A DNA stretch of 64,000 nt from Paenibacillus tarimensis (GCF_021532315.1 NZ_JAKGAO010000007.1:344769-408768), one strand, 5' to 3'; shown: positions 33,565 through 43,200, counted from the first letter of the stretch. A program made the numbers and translations. Notes: a model not told the origin generated them from the letters alone.

Positions 33565-33819
33565 ATGAACAGCTGCGCGGTAGACGGGTGTGATAAGCAC
33601 GTGAAGGCGAAGAGGCTATGCGCTATGCATCACCAGCGTCTCAGACGCCATGGTGACCCTATGTTCAGCAAGTACCGGATGGTGAAGAAAGCTTGCCAGA
33701 AGAATGGATGCGAAGAGCCGGTCCTGGCTAAAGGACTTTGCCGCAAGCACTATTACTTTCAGCGCCGGACGGGTCAAGAGGCGCTTGTTACCGGGACGCA
33801 GCCTCATTCCTCCAGTTAA
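33565..33819 (+). CDS. Mini-protein with two CX4CX9CX2H zinc-binding repeats
   Basis: 84 aa containing two copies of one module with identical spacing: Cys4, Cys9, Cys19, His22 and Cys44, Cys49, Cys59, His62. Each carries a similar G-C-[DE] and K-x-LC-x2-H core. Single copies of this module occur in phage- and HNH-associated proteins (the RxxRHGDP following the first copy is also typical); a nucleic-acid-binding role is inferred. The ATG follows GAAGGAGTG. There is no catalytic HNH motif. The longer frame extending upstream has no ribosome site. A large palindromic terminator follows. Confidence 0.7.
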   Translation: MNSCAVDGCDKHVKAKRLCAMHHQRLRRHGDPMFSKYRMVKKACQKNGCEEPVLAKGLCRKHYYFQRRTGQEALVTGTQPHSSS

Positions 33820-33830
33820 CCATATAAAAC

Positions 33831-33871
33831 GAATAAGAACAGGGGAGCCGCCGGCTCCCCTGTTCTTATTC
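33831..33871. terminator. Bidirectional terminator, 41-bp near-perfect palindrome
   Basis: Two 20-base arms, GAATAAGAACAGGGGAGCCG and its exact complement, flank a single central C. It lies between the convergent zinc mini-protein and SDR genes. Confidence 0.8.
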
Positions 33872-33893
33872 AATCGTATTATTTTATACAGGA

Positions 33894-34757
33894 CTAGCGG
33901 TAGAGCCTCCTGGCGACAACGGCCTCAAAGATCCGCCAAGGCAGCAGTGCTTTGCCAAGCAGGGTGAGCTTGACGCCTGGTCCGATTGGATAGCGAAGCC
34001 TGGGGTGCTTCAGTGATGCGATATGTACGATATGCTTGGCCGCTTCTTCGGCTTCAGGCGCAGCTTCGGCTGACCGCCTGACATAAGCCAATATTTGTCC
34101 GAACTGCTCACGGTAGGCAGAATGCCGGGGAGCGGAAGCAGCCGCCATGCCTTTGGACCATATCCCGGTCCGGTAAGCACCGGCTTCCAGCAGTACAACA
34201 TGGATTCCAAAGGGGCGAAGCTCGTGCCGCAGCGATTCGCTTAACCCCTCAAGTGCGAACTTGGAAGCGGCGTAGGGACCGAAGCCCGGAAAGCCGATTC
34301 GGCCGCTGATACTGCCCACATTTAAGATCTTCCCGCCGCTTCGTGTCCGCATTCCTGGCAGAACGGCCTGTGTTACAGCGGCAACGGCGACAACGTTGGT
34401 CTCCAGCTGCTCGCGCCACAGTGCAGGCGGTACATCCTCCAGATATCCGCCAATTGCCTGGCCTGCATTATTAACCAGCAGCTCAATCCCTTCACCAAGC
34501 CAGTCCTCTGCCCGGCATACCGCTTCCGTAATCTGCTGCTGGCTCGTTACATCCATGCGAAGGCAGCGGATCAACCGTCCGGTGTCCACTCCGGCAGCGA
34601 AAGCGGCGGCCGTTAAGGCCCGGGAGGCGTCCAGATCCCGCATGCAGGCTGCAACACGCGTACCGGCAACGGCGAGCTGGATAACGGTCTGCATGCCAAT
34701 ACCGCTGGATGCTCCGGTTACGAGGGCAGTGGCAGGGCTTGTCCGGTGCCTTCCCAT
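33894..34757 (-). CDS. Short-chain dehydrogenase/reductase (SDR)
   Basis: 287 aa classical SDR: cofactor motif TGASSGIG (14-21), NNAG (LLVNNAGQAIGG), catalytic Ser in GSISG and YxxxK in YAASKFALEGLSE. It reduces or oxidises a carbonyl/alcohol of unknown identity with NAD(P). The ATG follows GGGAGGAATAAC, two bases after the stop of the XRE regulator, so both are translated from one transcript. Confidence 0.88.
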   Translation of the reverse strand: MGRHRTSPATALVTGASSGIGMQTVIQLAVAGTRVAACMRDLDASRALTAAAFAAGVDTGRLIRCLRMDVTSQQQITEAVCRAEDWLGEGIELLVNNAGQAIGGYLEDVPPALWREQLETNVVAVAAVTQAVLPGMRTRSGGKILNVGSISGRIGFPGFGPYAASKFALEGLSESLRHELRPFGIHVVLLEAGAYRTGIWSKGMAAASAPRHSAYREQFGQILAYVRRSAEAAPEAEEAAKHIVHIASLKHPRLRYPIGPGVKLTLLGKALLPWRIFEAVVARRLYR

Positions 34758-34759
34758 CG

Positions 34760-35092
34760 TTATTCCTCCCGGCCGCTTTGCTTGGATCTGAATCGGCGGT
34801 ACATAGCCAGACTTTCCTTCAGGTATTCTTCTTCATCCTCTGTCAGGCGTTCCATGAGGAGCGAATTGCTGCTGCCGGAGTCCGGACGCTGATCATACAA
34901 GCTGCGCCCCAGCAGATCATCAATGGTTACGCCGAACCAATCGGCAAGCTTGACCAGGGTTTCAAGATCAGGCTCGTTAATATTATTCTCGTATTGTGAA
35001 ATGGTCGATTTGGCAGCGTTTAAATAGGCGGCCACCTGCTCCTGCGTCATTTTACGTGCTTTCCTCAATTCACGCAGCCGGTCTCCAATCAT
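34760..35092 (-). CDS. XRE-family transcriptional regulator
   Basis: 110 aa: an N-terminal helix-turn-helix (IGDRLRELRKARKMTQEQVAAYL, then STISQYENN) of the Cro/CI type, and a C-terminal ~45-residue acidic helical part (LTEDEEEYLKESLAMY). It probably represses its own operon with the SDR. The ATG chosen starts the canonical HTH; an in-frame start 24 codons upstream is possible, but the extra residues are not conserved-looking. Diverges from a second XRE gene with palindromes in between. Confidence 0.82.
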   Translation of the reverse strand: MIGDRLRELRKARKMTQEQVAAYLNAAKSTISQYENNINEPDLETLVKLADWFGVTIDDLLGRSLYDQRPDSGSSNSLLMERLTEDEEEYLKESLAMYRRFRSKQSGREE

Positions 35093-35170
35093 CCTTTTCC
35101 CATCCCGTCCGTCCGATTTTGAGTCTATTGTACACGGAAAATGAACTTCAGTTCGCTTTTTCAATTAAAA

Positions 35171-35186
35171 ATTCATGAAACGTGAT
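35171..35186. promoter_or_regulatory. Imperfect palindrome, candidate XRE operator
   Basis: ATTCATGAAACGTGAT is a degenerate version of the perfect palindrome about 60 bp away, sharing TTCATG and the 3-base centre. It lies between the two divergent XRE genes. Confidence 0.4.
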
Positions 35187-35193
35187 AAAAGGC

Positions 35194-35222
35194 TTGATTA
35201 TTTGGCAGGATTTCCCTATAAT
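35194..35222 (+). promoter_or_regulatory. Promoter of the plus-strand XRE gene
   Basis: TTGATT-N17-TATAAT, an almost consensus sigma-A promoter about 45 bases before the start codon. Confidence 0.75.
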
Positions 35223-35232
35223 GTCCATAGTA

Positions 35233-35249
35233 GTTCATGTTTCATGAAC
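35233..35249. promoter_or_regulatory. Perfect palindromic operator GTTCATG-TTT-CATGAAC
   Basis: A 7+3+7 perfect inverted repeat placed just downstream of the predicted transcription start of the plus-strand XRE gene, an ideal autorepression site. Confidence 0.65.
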
Positions 35250-35266
35250 AATGGAGTGTGGGAGAG

Positions 35267-35494
35267 ATGAATCACCGGCTGAAGCAGGCGCGCAAGGCGC
35301 TGGGGTATACACAGTCCGATTTGGCAGCGATGCTGGGTTACAGGTCCAAGAGCGGTTACGCCATGATTGAGAACGGGCACAACAATCCGCCTCTCCACAT
35401 CGCACTGAAGCTATCCGGCATCCTTGGCAGCGATGTTCACACGTTGTTTACGGACTTGTACGACATACCAAAGAAGAAAGGGGGATTATCATGA
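35267..35494 (+). CDS. Short XRE-family DNA-binding protein
   Basis: 75 aa, almost only a helix-turn-helix (MNHRLKQARKALGYTQSDLA, KSGYAMIENGHNNPP), with a short tail ending KKKGG. Size and make-up resemble Cro-like phage or mobile-element repressors. GGGAGAG directly precedes this ATG; an in-frame ATG ten codons upstream would begin inside the operator palindrome. The stop overlaps the start of a 41-aa membrane protein (ATGA). Confidence 0.82.
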   Translation: MNHRLKQARKALGYTQSDLAAMLGYRSKSGYAMIENGHNNPPLHIALKLSGILGSDVHTLFTDLYDIPKKKGGLS

Positions 35495-35616
35495 TCTTGT
35501 ATCAGACTATTCCGCTCTGGATGCTGATGGTGGCTGTCGCTGTACTGGCCGGCATCATTGCTTTGAACAGCTGGGTTACTAAGCGCAAGGCGTCCAAACG
35601 GGATATTCACAAGTAA
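35491..35616 (+). CDS. 41-aa single-pass membrane protein coupled to the XRE gene
   Basis: Starts with ATG overlapping the TGA of the XRE gene by four bases, with AAGAAAGGGGG upstream. One hydrophobic helix (WMLMVAVAVLAGIIAL, about residues 10-25) is followed by a strongly basic tail (TKRKASKRDIHK). No family recognised. A small basic membrane peptide under a dedicated Cro-like repressor could be a toxin-like or regulatory peptide, but this is inference only. Its 3' end overlaps the lipase gene on the other strand by 10 bases. Confidence 0.6.
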   Translation: MILYQTIPLWMLMVAVAVLAGIIALNSWVTKRKASKRDIHK

Positions 35617-36407
35617 CCGGGAAGAGGGCAGAACCCGGGGAGTGCACTGCATACTGCCTTCACAGCACCGGGTTCCTTGCCTGCAAGCTCTTGGAAGTAG
35701 CCGTCGAGAATGTGGTTGGCGGAGATGGAGTTGTTGTGGAAGGACAGCATCCGTCCCCCTTTGACATGAACATAATAGTACAGCTTCTCGGACCGCGGTA
35801 TTTTGCAGACGAATGGCGGCACATGCGGTACGATATCCCTGGTATTGTATACGCGATGCATATGGGGAATCGAACGGTTAAACATGCGGGCGAAGGCAGG
35901 ATCTCCTGTCCGCGGTGCTCCAAAGGTATAGACGACCGGCGGCCTGCCGGAGGTGTTCGCGGCGATATCGGGCGCTGCGAGGGCAGCGAGAGCTCCGCCC
36001 AGACTGTGTCCGGTCACATACAGCTGTCTGCCGTCAATTAAAGGTGCCAGACTCTTCCTGAGCTGATCCCGCATGGACATATAGATAGCCGTAAAACCGG
36101 CATGCGTCGCTCCTCCGTCCCGGACGGGTCGGTATTTAACCTGTTTGGCGTTGAGGTCTGCCATCCAGTCGGATACCGTAACGGTTCCCCGAAAGGCCAC
36201 AATGACAGTGTCCTCTGACTCAAGCACGAAGCCGAAGCTCCCTATGAGATCCCCGTATGACTTACCCTTAATTGCCGCTGCGAGCTTATAACCATCTGGC
36301 ACGAGGAAAGTCCCGTCCTCATTAGCAAATTGAACGTAAGTCTGCCCGCACACCGCAGCCAGGAAAAGCGCTGTCTGTCCGTTCCAGCTGCCATTGTCCT
36401 TCATCAT
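35607..36407 (-). CDS. Class 3 (alpha/beta hydrolase) lipase family protein
   Basis: 266 aa with the class-3 lipase fold: AFRGTVTVSDWMADL (oxyanion region, ~70-85), GHSLGG with Ser135, the Asp loop near YNTRDIVPHVPP and a late His in FHNNSISANHILDGYF. No signal peptide is visible, so it acts inside the cell or is exported unconventionally. AGGAGGGG precedes the start; the frame is open 27 codons further upstream, but without a ribosome site. Esterase or lipase activity is likely; substrate unknown. Confidence 0.83.
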   Translation of the reverse strand: MMKDNGSWNGQTALFLAAVCGQTYVQFANEDGTFLVPDGYKLAAAIKGKSYGDLIGSFGFVLESEDTVIVAFRGTVTVSDWMADLNAKQVKYRPVRDGGATHAGFTAIYMSMRDQLRKSLAPLIDGRQLYVTGHSLGGALAALAAPDIAANTSGRPPVVYTFGAPRTGDPAFARMFNRSIPHMHRVYNTRDIVPHVPPFVCKIPRSEKLYYYVHVKGGRMLSFHNNSISANHILDGYFQELAGKEPGAVKAVCSALPGFCPLPGYL

Positions 36408-36538
36408 TATTCCAGCCCCTCCTGATCGCCGCGCAGGGCGAATGTCCTGCTGTATTGTATGCGGGGGCGGATAAGGATGACTAGGCACCAGCGGAACATA
36501 GCTTCCATTCTCATACGAGGATACAGAGGGACAGCGGC

Positions 36539-38089
36539 TTACAGCTCCTCCAGAAGGTCAGAGGGGAGCAGAGAAGCAGCTGAGCGGCGGCCGGCGGCAG
36601 CACGGGCGCCTGCTTCACCATGCAGGTATACGCCAAGCGCCGCAGCAGGCCCCACGTCCATGCCGGCAGCCAGATAAGCGCCTATTATGCCGGAGAGCAC
36701 ATCGCCCATGCCGCCAGTCGCCATGCCCGGGTTGCCGGTTGAATTAATGTAGACTCGGCCTTCCGGTGATGCAATAACGGTCCGCGCTCCCTTGAGCACA
36801 ACGGTAATGCCGTGCTGGCAGGCATAATTCTTCGCTGCTTCGATCCGGTCGCGCTGAATGTCGGAAGTGTCCACTCCGGCAAGACGTCCCATCTCGCCCG
36901 GATGAGGAGTGATGACGATGGGACCGGAACGAACAGGCCAAGTGAGCCTGCTGCCGGCGGCAAACCAGTTCAGCGCATCGGCATCGAGCAGAACAGGAAG
37001 CTCCTCAGGCAGCTCCCGCCACAGCCGTTCCAGCCACGAAGCCCCGTCACCGGCAGGTGCCGCACCAAGACCCGGACCAATGACGAGTGCATCCCGGTCT
37101 GCAGCAAGGCTCGCGAGGGCCCCCGGCTCTATATGCTGCCAATCACCGCTGCCATTATCATCAAGGGGCGCGAGCATCAGCTCAGGACGTATTCCTGTCA
37201 GGGGACCGGCCAGACTTCCGGGCACAGCCCATGTGACTAGTCCTGCGCCGGCTCTAAGTGCGGCGGTTGCGCTCAGCAGACCGGCACCGCTCATTGTCCT
37301 GCTTCCTGCCGCAATGAGAACATGGCCATAGGTACCCTTGTGTGTATCCTCTTCCCTCGGCAGACGGGGATCTGTACCAAGGCATCGACGAAACGTCTCT
37401 TCATTCAGATAACGAACGTTAATATCCCCCTGTTCAGCCAGAGAGGCTGGAATTCCGATAGGGACGACCCGGATCTCGCCGGCATAACGGGCTCCAGGGA
37501 ATTGCACAAGCCCCCGCTTGAGAAAGCCGAATGAAACGGTAGCGGCAGCGCGTATGCATGGATCGTAGACTTGTCCGGTATCCGGATTAAGGCCGCTTGG
37601 TATGTCGGCAGCAATGATAGGCAGCCCGCTTGCATTGGCTGCCCGGATGAGCGTGGCATAGGGTTCACGGGGAGCGCCGCCTGTCCCTGTTCCAAGCAGC
37701 GCATCCACAATACAACCGGCCCCCGGCCAGTCCGGTTCACAGCTTGCCGCAAGGGTTCGTTCGGTGATGCCCAAGCGGCATATGATATCGCGCTGCAGAG
37801 CGGCGTCACCTATCATGTGATCCGGCGACTCGGCATACCATACCTCCACCTGCCAGCCGAGCTCGGTGAGATGCCGGGCAGCTACCAGGCCGTCGCCCCC
37901 GTTATTTCCCTTACCGGTCAGGATAACGATGTGCTTGGCGGTATCCATGCCTGAGTGGGCTGCATAAGAAGCCACCCTGTCTGCCAGCGCCTTCCCGGCA
38001 TTTTCCATCAGCACGACAGAAGGTATGCCCAACGTCCCTATAGTCTCGGCATCAAGCCTGCGCATTTCAGCTGCGGTAACCACATACAT
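36539..38089 (-). CDS. nnr: Bifunctional NAD(P)H-hydrate epimerase / ADP-dependent dehydratase
   Basis: 516 aa joining both repair activities for damaged NAD(P)HX. The N-terminal YjeF_N epimerase (~1-215) has GKGNNGGDGLVAARHL and DALLGTGTGG. The C-terminal kinase-like dehydratase has HPGEMGRLAG and GMATGGMGDVLSG, whose Asp is catalytic. Together they return hydrated NADH/NADPH to the usable form with ADP. The ATG follows GAAAGGGG. Full-length and intact; it stands alone on the minus strand. Confidence 0.93.
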   Translation of the reverse strand: MYVVTAAEMRRLDAETIGTLGIPSVVLMENAGKALADRVASYAAHSGMDTAKHIVILTGKGNNGGDGLVAARHLTELGWQVEVWYAESPDHMIGDAALQRDIICRLGITERTLAASCEPDWPGAGCIVDALLGTGTGGAPREPYATLIRAANASGLPIIAADIPSGLNPDTGQVYDPCIRAAATVSFGFLKRGLVQFPGARYAGEIRVVPIGIPASLAEQGDINVRYLNEETFRRCLGTDPRLPREEDTHKGTYGHVLIAAGSRTMSGAGLLSATAALRAGAGLVTWAVPGSLAGPLTGIRPELMLAPLDDNGSGDWQHIEPGALASLAADRDALVIGPGLGAAPAGDGASWLERLWRELPEELPVLLDADALNWFAAGSRLTWPVRSGPIVITPHPGEMGRLAGVDTSDIQRDRIEAAKNYACQHGITVVLKGARTVIASPEGRVYINSTGNPGMATGGMGDVLSGIIGAYLAAGMDVGPAAALGVYLHGEAGARAAAGRRSAASLLPSDLLEEL

Positions 38090-38200
38090 TCCGATCAGCC
38101 CCTTTCAATTGGTGAGTGTCAGATTAGCAAGAGCAAAAGCAGCAATATTTATGCCACAGTCGTGCATGGAACCTCAATAAGCAAACGTATACAATAGAAG

Positions 38201-38222
38201 AAATGCCGGATCTGGGGCATTT
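38201..38222. repeat. Small inverted repeat upstream of the beta-glucosidase
   Basis: AAATGCC-N8-GGCATTT, a perfect 7-bp inverted repeat in the 254-bp gap between nnr and the beta-glucosidase gene. Could be an operator for sugar control; no known cre or other box is matched. Confidence 0.3.
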
Positions 38223-38310
38223 ACCCGGTCTACGCTTGTACATATTTTGTAACAGGATGGAAGAATTGACTCTGTATGCAACTATTTTACCGAAACTGCG
38301 GTATAACTGA

Positions 38311-39693
<1,383 letters not shown>

Positions 39694-39696
39694 TCT

Positions 39697-40671
39697 ATGA
39701 CGCTGCGAATTGGTATTGTAGGGACAGGGTGGTTTGCGAGGATGCATGCGGACCTGCTCGAGGCGAGGGAGGATGTTCGGGTTACAGGCTTTTGCGGAAC
39801 CTCTTTGGCAAAAGCAGAGGCGGCTGCGAAGCCTTACCGCTATGCATCAGGCTACAGCAGCCTGACAGCTATGCTTGATGACTGTAAGCCGGACGCGGTC
39901 TATATCTGTGTTCCCCCGTTCGCGCATGGCGAGATTGAGCACGAGCTTATCGCCCGGCGAGTTCCGTTTTTGGTGGAGAAACCGCTGGGTACAGGGGATC
40001 AGGAACCGCGTCGGATTGAGGCAGCTGTGAGAGAAGCCGGTCTGCTGACTTCCGTCGGCTATCATTTCCGGTACACGGACGCCGCTTCACGAGCACGTGA
40101 TCTCCTCAAGGAACGCATTCCTGGTATGGCGCTCGGTTACTGGAACGGCGGGATGCCGGGGGTCGGATGGTGGCGCAGGCAGGAAGGGTCCGGCGGGCAA
40201 TTTGTCGAGCAGACCACACATATCGTAGACCTTCTCCGATACTTGCTTGGTGAGGTAACAGAGGTATATGCTGCCTATGCACAGGCAGCCATGCATCAAA
40301 TCCATGAAGGTGTAACCGTACCAGACGTTGGCACCGTTACGATGAAGCTGGCCTCTGGCCTGGTTGCGACCATTTCGAACACCTGTATGCTGCCTGTTGA
40401 TCACATGACTGGACTGCATATTTACACTACCAGCGGTGTAATGGAGCTGAGTCACCATTCCCTCAAGGACCTGGAGGCAGGCCGGACGACGGAATACCGC
40501 AATATCTCGAATCCTTACGAGCGCGAGAATGAGGCCTTTCTCCATGCGGTCCGCACAGGAGACAGGTCCATGATTCTATCCGATTATTCCGATGCGCTGC
40601 GCACCCAGGGAATTACGGCTGCAGCTAATGAATCGGCCCGTACAGGCCAGCCAGTTGTGCTCCACCCCTGA
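39697..40671 (+). CDS. Gfo/Idh/MocA family oxidoreductase
   Basis: 324 aa: N-terminal Rossmann domain (LRIGIVGTGWFARMHADLL), the cofactor/active-site motif VEKPLG and HFRYTDA, and a C-terminal alpha/beta domain (QTTHIVDLLRYLLGE). These enzymes oxidise or reduce sugars, sugar acids or inositols with NAD(P). Being three bases after the beta-glucosidase, it likely acts on the same glycoside or its product. Confidence 0.88.
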   Translation: MTLRIGIVGTGWFARMHADLLEAREDVRVTGFCGTSLAKAEAAAKPYRYASGYSSLTAMLDDCKPDAVYICVPPFAHGEIEHELIARRVPFLVEKPLGTGDQEPRRIEAAVREAGLLTSVGYHFRYTDAASRARDLLKERIPGMALGYWNGGMPGVGWWRRQEGSGGQFVEQTTHIVDLLRYLLGEVTEVYAAYAQAAMHQIHEGVTVPDVGTVTMKLASGLVATISNTCMLPVDHMTGLHIYTTSGVMELSHHSLKDLEAGRTTEYRNISNPYERENEAFLHAVRTGDRSMILSDYSDALRTQGITAAANESARTGQPVVLHP

Positions 40672-40722
40672 TAGGAAGCTCACAGAAGCAGCATAGGCTA
40701 GAGAATTTACGGCCAGACATGG

Positions 40723-40772
40723 CAAAAGGCTGTTCCCAGCGTCTTAAAAAAGACGGGAGGAACAGCCTTTTG
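40723..40772 (+). terminator. Terminator after the glucosidase/oxidoreductase operon
   Basis: AAAAGGCTGTTCC pairs with GGAACAGCCTTTT with an inner GTCTT/AAGAC stem, then TGTTCGTTTG. The symmetric A/T flanks make it usable from both sides. Confidence 0.7.
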
Positions 40773-40810
40773 TTCGTTTGTTTTAGTCATCAGCTGCTAT
40801 GCAGCTTGCG

Positions 40811-40975
40811 TCATAATGAGCTTTTGCGGCCAAAGATAAGCGAAATGACAAACAGGATCAGGAAGATAAAGAAGAGTACTTTGGCAACAGAAGCTGCTGC
40901 GTCCACAATCCCGCCAAAGCCGAAGATCGCTGCTACTATTGCAATAACAAAGAATATTGCTGCCCATTTTAGCAT
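40811..40975 (-). CDS. DUF1328 family two-helix membrane protein
   Basis: 54 aa. Two hydrophobic helices ([17 protein letters not shown] and [16 protein letters not shown]) separated by [12 protein letters not shown], exactly the DUF1328/YtjA pattern. Family members are often stress-induced membrane peptides of unknown function. Ribosome site AAGGATGG. A sigma-B-like promoter lies 61-86 bases upstream (41036-41061). Confidence 0.85.
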   Translation of the reverse strand: MLKWAAIFFVIAIVAAIFGFGGIVDAAASVAKVLFFIFLILFVISLIFGRKSSL

Positions 40976-41035
40976 GATAAACACCATCCTTACGTTTGGT
41001 TTGGGGCTGTTGTTCCTGCCCCGCTTGCTGCTTGA

Positions 41036-41061
41036 TTAACCGCTGTGAAGCAGAGTGAAAC
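41036..41061 (-). promoter_or_regulatory. Sigma-B-like promoter of the DUF1328 gene
   Basis: Reading the minus strand, GTTTCA-N14-GGTTAA. It matches the Bacillus sigma-B consensus GTTTAA-N14-GGGTAT at five and four of six positions and is identical in form to the candidate upstream of the YtxH gene. Confidence 0.55.
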
Positions 41062-41109
41062 AAGCAGACTAGAGCGTCCAATGGCTGAATAATGGTCTGC
41101 CGCATTACT

Positions 41110-41135
41110 GATTCACGGACGGATGGGAGGGGTAA
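41110..41135 (+). promoter_or_regulatory. Weak sigma-B-like element before the DUF948 gene
   Basis: GATTCA-N14-GGGTAA, with a good -10 but a weaker -35, about 90 bases before the DUF948 start. Confidence 0.3.
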
Positions 41136-41225
41136 CTACGAATACAAGCAGCTTGACTAGCTGAGGTAAATCCGGTCAGTGACAGGCACGACGGTCGGAA
41201 AACACACAAGGGAGGCATTTTGAAT

Positions 41226-41789
41226 ATGGAGAGTATAGGATGGATGGAAATTGCAATGCTGATCATTGCCGTATCGGTTGCCGTATTGGTAGTATTCCTC
41301 GTCAAGGCGCTTCGTAAAGCAACAGATTCGCTGGACACTGCTAATGCGACGCTCACAGAAGCAAGAGATGCGATTAATATGTGGAAGAACGATGTTCAGG
41401 ATCTCGTCGTCAGTGTGAAGGATTTGACCGATCAGGTCAACCGTCAGGTGGAAGCGGTCGACCCGCTTATGGCGTCTGTACGTGATATGGGCGAAGCTCT
41501 TCATGAGGTGACAACAACGGCGAAGGAAGCTTCCGTGACGTGGATGGATAAAGTGAAGGAACGGGCAGTCCGAGCCGGAAGTATGACGAAGAGCTCCTGG
41601 ATGGATTGGGTGGAGATGGGTATTAAGGGATACCATGTGATCCGCAGCGCATCGAAAGTGCTCCGGACTGCGCCGCAAACCGCTGACGCGTTGAAGCAGC
41701 AGGATGTACAGCGTGATATCGATAATGTTAAGCGGGAAATTCAGAAGACGGAAAGGTTGCCAGGCCGCAGCAAAGCGGTTACGATATAG
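41226..41789 (+). CDS. DUF948-containing general stress-type membrane protein (YtxG-like)
   Basis: 187 aa. One N-terminal transmembrane helix (EIAMLIIAVSVAVLVVFLV), then a long predicted coiled coil (LDTANATLTEARDAINMW, VSVKDLTDQVNRQVEAVDPL). DUF948 proteins such as B. subtilis YtxG are encoded with YtxH and belong to the sigma-B/sigma-H stress regulon. Function unknown, perhaps envelope scaffolding. GGGAGG lies before both an in-frame TTG and this ATG; the ATG is preferred. Confidence 0.83.
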   Translation: MESIGWMEIAMLIIAVSVAVLVVFLVKALRKATDSLDTANATLTEARDAINMWKNDVQDLVVSVKDLTDQVNRQVEAVDPLMASVRDMGEALHEVTTTAKEASVTWMDKVKERAVRAGSMTKSSWMDWVEMGIKGYHVIRSASKVLRTAPQTADALKQQDVQRDIDNVKREIQKTERLPGRSKAVTI

Positions 41790-41800
41790 GGTAAGTAGAG

Positions 41801-41843
41801 CAATCGGTCTGATAACAGCCATGAGCTGTCGTCAGGCCGATTG
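41801..41843 (+). terminator. Hairpin between DUF948 and the receiver-PP2C gene
   Basis: CAATCGGTCTGA pairs with TCAGGCCGATTG, with an inner ACAGC/GCTGT stem. No T-run follows, so partial termination or processing is possible rather than a clean stop. Confidence 0.45.
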
Positions 41844-41891
41844 AGATTAAACCTGAGACTTTTAAGGTTATGGAAATCAAGGAGATGGACC

Positions 41892-43070
41892 ATGCGGATT
41901 ATGATCGTCGACGACAACCCGATGAATGTGACAGTCGTACAAGAGATGCTAAAGAGGGCAGGTTATCGGGATGTACATTCCGCTCCTTCCGGCATGGAAT
42001 TGTTTCGTCTGCTCGGTTTGAACGAAGAGGGCCAGGAAGCTGACTGGCAGCCTTCGGGCGATCCTGGTTATGATTTGATATTGCTGGATATGATGATGCC
42101 GCGAGTAGACGGAATTGCTGCCTGCCGGGCTATTAAGCAGATTGAACGGCTGAGGGACATTCCCATCATCATGGTCACGGCTATCGGAGATTCCAAGAAG
42201 CTGGCGGAAGCGCTGGATGCTGGAGCAATTGATTATGTGACCAAGCCAATCAACAAAATTGAGCTGCTGGCGCGGATTCGGGTTGCGCTGCGCTTGAAGG
42301 AAGAGAAGGATTGGCATAAAGAGAGGGATCGAAGGCTGAGAGAAGAGCTTCAGCTTGCACGCGAGGTGCAGACTGCCGCCCTCCCGCTGCCGATTATTTC
42401 GGATGACATTGAAATCGGTGCCCTGTATTGTCCTTCGGAGGAGCTGGCCGGGGACTTATATGCATGGTACCGGATTGATGAACACCGGTATGGGGTAGCT
42501 GTCATTGATGCGATGGGGCATGGTATATCCTCATCGCTTGTATGTATGTTTATCGCCTCCATCCTCAAGGATGCAATGGTACATATTGTAGACCCTAAGC
42601 ATGTTATTGAGGAGCTCAATCGCAGAGCGCTTCAGCTGCAGTTTGCCGATCAGCTGATCCACTATTATTATACAGGCATCTATCTGCTGGTGGATTTGAA
42701 GCAAGGCAAGGTAGAGTATGTAAATGCGGGACATCCGCCTGGTTTGCTTATACGGCAGGATGGAACAACGGAGCGCCTGGAAGGCGGCTCCCCGGCGATC
42801 GGTTTGTTTGATGATATGGAAGTAACGAAGCAATCGGTGTCCATAGACGAAGGAGACAGGCTGCTACTTGTAACAGACGGGTTGATCGATGCGGTGGATG
42901 CGCCTGCGTTCGAGCAGCTGAATGGCTTGTTTACGCAGCTTCAGGAGCTCGGCAAGCAGCTGCCGCCACAGGAGTGGCGTACACCGCTGATGGAGGATAG
43001 TGCAGTGCTTGAGAGGCCGGACGACCGTTGTCTTGTTTGGATCGATATTAAGTCTAAGAATGGACAGTGA
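41892..43070 (+). CDS. Response regulator fused to PP2C/SpoIIE-type serine phosphatase
   Basis: 392 aa. The receiver domain (MRIMIVDDNP, Asp66 in LILLDMMMP, Lys in YVTKPI) carries an extra ~12-residue loop near 45-57. A short helical linker (REELQLAREVQTAALPLP) leads to the SpoIIE/RsbU-type PP2C phosphatase with AGDLYAW, VIDAMGHGISSSL, VNAGHPPG and LLLVTDGLIDA. Such proteins dephosphorylate anti-sigma-factor antagonists, which frees the sigma factor. With rsbV-rsbW-sigB 3.8 kb away, RsbV is the natural candidate substrate. The ATG follows AAGGAG. Confidence 0.9.
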   Translation: MRIMIVDDNPMNVTVVQEMLKRAGYRDVHSAPSGMELFRLLGLNEEGQEADWQPSGDPGYDLILLDMMMPRVDGIAACRAIKQIERLRDIPIIMVTAIGDSKKLAEALDAGAIDYVTKPINKIELLARIRVALRLKEEKDWHKERDRRLREELQLAREVQTAALPLPIISDDIEIGALYCPSEELAGDLYAWYRIDEHRYGVAVIDAMGHGISSSLVCMFIASILKDAMVHIVDPKHVIEELNRRALQLQFADQLIHYYYTGIYLLVDLKQGKVEYVNAGHPPGLLIRQDGTTERLEGGSPAIGLFDDMEVTKQSVSIDEGDRLLLVTDGLIDAVDAPAFEQLNGLFTQLQELGKQLPPQEWRTPLMEDSAVLERPDDRCLVWIDIKSKNGQ

Positions 43071-43131
43071 TGACCTATATGTCATTGGCAAGGATAGCTG
43101 CTGGTCCATAGTATAATGGATATACAATAGA

Positions 43132-43200
43132 AACCTCTCTTTGTTTAGATGGCTGGTAGTACTTCCATTCTAATTAAAGACAGGTTTCTTTTGCTTTTCC
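43132..43200 (+). terminator. Possible terminator after the receiver-PP2C gene
   Basis: GAAACCTCTCTTT pairs with AAAGACAGGTTTC (one mismatch) over a large loop, followed by TTTTGCTTTT. Confidence 0.45.
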
